Shown here: positions 62,395 through 64,000 of the stretch, piece by piece | How positions within the stretch are numbered: position 1 is the first letter of the stretch | Layout: each line of letters starts with the position of its first letter | Assembly: GCA_022448945.1 (NCBI GenBank) | Contig: JAKVCV010000011.1 | Coordinates: forward strand, 104,416 to 168,415 | DNA: 64,000 nucleotides | Source: Saprospiraceae bacterium | GTDB taxonomy: Bacteria; Bacteroidota; Bacteroidia; Chitinophagales; Saprospiraceae | Reading direction: 5' to 3' | Translations under genes and position numbers: made by a program | The notes under the pieces: generated by a model | Databases searched by the model: none | What the model was told of the DNA's origin: nothing | The model's input: only the letters and a program-made list of their open reading frames with translations

Positions 62395-63804
62395 ATGATG
62401 AAAAAATTAAATTATAAAACGATTTGCCGAAGCAGTCTAGCAGACTTACATACTCCTGTCAGTATATACCTGCAATTACGGGATAAAATGGCGCATTGTC
62501 TTTTGCTAGAAAGTTCAGACTACCAGTCCAGAGAAAACAGTTACTCTTTTATATGTGCTGAACCCGTCGCTGAAGTGTTAATTAAAAACCGGAAATTACA
62601 TTACAATTTCCCAGATGAAAAGCCCCTCGTTTTTGATATCCCTCCCTTAACAAATGTCTCGAATCTTTTAAAAGAATTTTGTGATAATTTTACATTTGAA
62701 GGAGCCGAAGATTTTCAACAATTTAATGGTCTTTATGGACACACAAATTTTGATGCTGTTCAATACTTTGAAACCATTGAACTAAATGACAAAAAAAGGC
62801 AACATGAAATACCCGACCTAAGGTATGCCCTATATCGCTACCTTATTATTTTCAATCACTATAACAGTGAGATGTATATTCTGGAAAATCTTTTGGAAGG
62901 AGAAGATAGTAAAATACATAAAATTGTTCAACACCTTAACCGAAATGTGATTGCCACTTATGATTTTGAACTTAGCGGCGAACAAACCAGTAATTTAAGT
63001 GACGAAGACTTTAAAAAATTAGTTAGAAAAGGGAAACATCATTGTGCAATAGGAGACGTTTTTCAAATTGTTTTTTCGAGACAATTTCAACAAAAATTTA
63101 AAGGTGATGAATTTAATGTATATCGGACCCTAAGATCTATCAACCCATCACCCTATCTATTCTTTTTTGACTATGGAAATTACAAAATCTTTGGATCCTC
63201 ACCTGAAGCTCAGCTTGTTGTTAGAGACAACAAAGCAATGCTTATGCCAATAGCTGGCACTTACAAACGAACTGGGGATATAGAAAAGGACAAAAAAAAT
63301 GCCGCTGCATTGCTTAATGACCCAAAAGAAAATGCTGAACATGTAATGTTAGTGGACCTGGCTAGAAATGACCTAAATAGACATACTAAAAATGTTTCGG
63401 TTACAAAATACAAGGAAGTACATTTTTATAGTCATGTTATCCATTTAGTATCAAAAGTAGAAGGAAATATAGATGAATCTGTTAATGTTTTTCAAGTGTT
63501 TGGCGACACCTTTCCAGCAGGAACACTTTCTGGAGCACCAAAATTTAAAGCGCTTCAATTAATAGATCAATACGAGAATCAAAGCAGAAGCTTTTACGGT
63601 GGATCAATTGGTGTTTTTAATCCAACAGGACAGTTGAATCAAGCAATTGTAATACGCTCTTTTATGAGTAAACAAAATTGCCTGTATTTTCAGGCAGGTG
63701 CAGGAATTGTAATAAGCTCAAATGAAGAAAAGGAACTGCAGGAAGTAAACAACAAACTAGCCGCACTACAAAAAGCGCTTAATAAGGCGGCCGAAAAGAA
63801 GTAA
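62395..63804 (+). CDS. trpE: Anthranilate synthase component I
   Basis: 469 residues from ATG 62395 (a TTG at 62386 would add three). Makes anthranilate from chorismate with glutamine-derived ammonia from TrpG. The N-terminal regulatory domain holds LLESSDYQSRENSYSFI, the LLES tryptophan-feedback site. The catalytic domain has LMPIAGTYKRTGDIEKDKKN, HVMLVDLARNDLNRH, AGTLSGAPKFKALQLI and YGGSIGVFNPTGQLNQA. PIAGT marks TrpE rather than PabB (PIKGT). It is controlled by the upstream attenuator and followed by trpG. Confidence 0.95.
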   Translation: MMKKLNYKTICRSSLADLHTPVSIYLQLRDKMAHCLLLESSDYQSRENSYSFICAEPVAEVLIKNRKLHYNFPDEKPLVFDIPPLTNVSNLLKEFCDNFTFEGAEDFQQFNGLYGHTNFDAVQYFETIELNDKKRQHEIPDLRYALYRYLIIFNHYNSEMYILENLLEGEDSKIHKIVQHLNRNVIATYDFELSGEQTSNLSDEDFKKLVRKGKHHCAIGDVFQIVFSRQFQQKFKGDEFNVYRTLRSINPSPYLFFFDYGNYKIFGSSPEAQLVVRDNKAMLMPIAGTYKRTGDIEKDKKNAAALLNDPKENAEHVMLVDLARNDLNRHTKNVSVTKYKEVHFYSHVIHLVSKVEGNIDESVNVFQVFGDTFPAGTLSGAPKFKALQLIDQYENQSRSFYGGSIGVFNPTGQLNQAIVIRSFMSKQNCLYFQAGAGIVISSNEEKELQEVNNKLAALQKALNKAAEKK

Positions 63805-63827
63805 TAACTTCAAAAAATGCAATTAAA

Positions 63828-64000
63828 ATGAAACTATTGATTATAGATAACTACGATTCTTTTACATACAACTTAGTCCAATACTTAAGAGAACTCTCAA
63901 GTTGCCTGATAGAAGTACACAGGAACGACAAAATAACAATCACAGAAATTGAGAAATACGACGGGATTGTTTTATCTCCTGGACCTGGCCTTCCTAAAGA
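63828..64000 (+). CDS. trpG: Anthranilate synthase component II (glutamine amidotransferase), C-terminus beyond window
   Basis: The 57 visible residues begin MKLLIIDNYDSFTYNLVQYL and reach IVLSPGPGLPK, the universal N-terminus of TrpG/PabA class-I amidotransferases. PGPG lies in the conserved oxyanion loop ahead of the active-site Cys, which is past the edge. It starts 23 nt after trpE, so the complex is made from one transcript. The rest of the operon must lie to the right. Confidence 0.95.
   Translation, partial: MKLLIIDNYDSFTYNLVQYLRELSSCLIEVHRNDKITITEIEKYDGIVLSPGPGLPK

Overview
The window is a stretch of an AT-rich Bacteroidota (Bacteroidetes) chromosome. The evidence is several Por-type (type IX secretion, T9SS) C-terminal sorting domains, SPII lipoproteins, promoters of the TTG-N20-TAnnTTTG type, little sign of Shine-Dalgarno sequences, families confined to this phylum (DUF4294, GYDIA-type GHMP kinase), and the block rplM-rpsI-rpsB-tsf-pyrH-frr. 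Order and genus cannot be fixed from the sequence alone.

Layout. 1-9.8 kb (minus strand): an alpha-glucan utilisation locus with two GH13 lipoproteins, a GH31 alpha-glucosidase without a signal peptide, a large T9SS-exported GH13 amylase and a small T9SS-exported protein that resembles the amylase N-terminal module. A divergent Nudix-related (NrtR-like) regulator at 10.1 kb and two related TGTTA/TAACA inverted repeats in the shared upstream region suggest local control. 10.9-15.5 kb: a TetR regulator overlapping a T9SS-exported GHSMG esterase, then a P-domain adhesin-like protein. 15.5-32 kb: pyrD followed by an accessory-looking stretch holding pentapeptide-repeat proteins, a TolC-family channel, three large proteins I cannot assign (18.4-20.0, 22.1-23.9 and 24.0-24.9 kb), a PHB-depolymerase-like esterase, an LRR protein, a YiiX-like peptidase, small membrane proteins, a 44-residue mini-gene and tRNA-Pro(GGG).

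32-44.5 kb: an ECF sigma factor with a membrane TPR partner, an M16 peptidase, a GHMP kinase, an AsmA-like giant and several envelope proteins. 44.8-49.2 kb (minus): the translation block. 49.3-62.1 kb: secreted proteins (T9SS cargo, SUMF1-like, YadA-head/S74 protein, M28 peptidase, Ycf48-like lipoprotein, LRR), DUF4294, an RsmI-like methylase and a decayed nucleoside deoxyribosyltransferase gene. 62.1-64.0 kb: the start of a tryptophan operon (trpE, trpG running off the edge), preceded by a complete classical attenuator with a leader peptide carrying Trp-Trp-Trp and a fourth Trp codon.

The strongest discovery is the trp leader/attenuator, which can be read directly from the bases. The best candidates for undescribed biology are the two-gene unknown operon at 22.1-24.9 kb, driven by its own consensus promoter, and the unknown 517-residue protein at 18.4 kb. 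All functional calls come from motifs read by eye; no searches were run.
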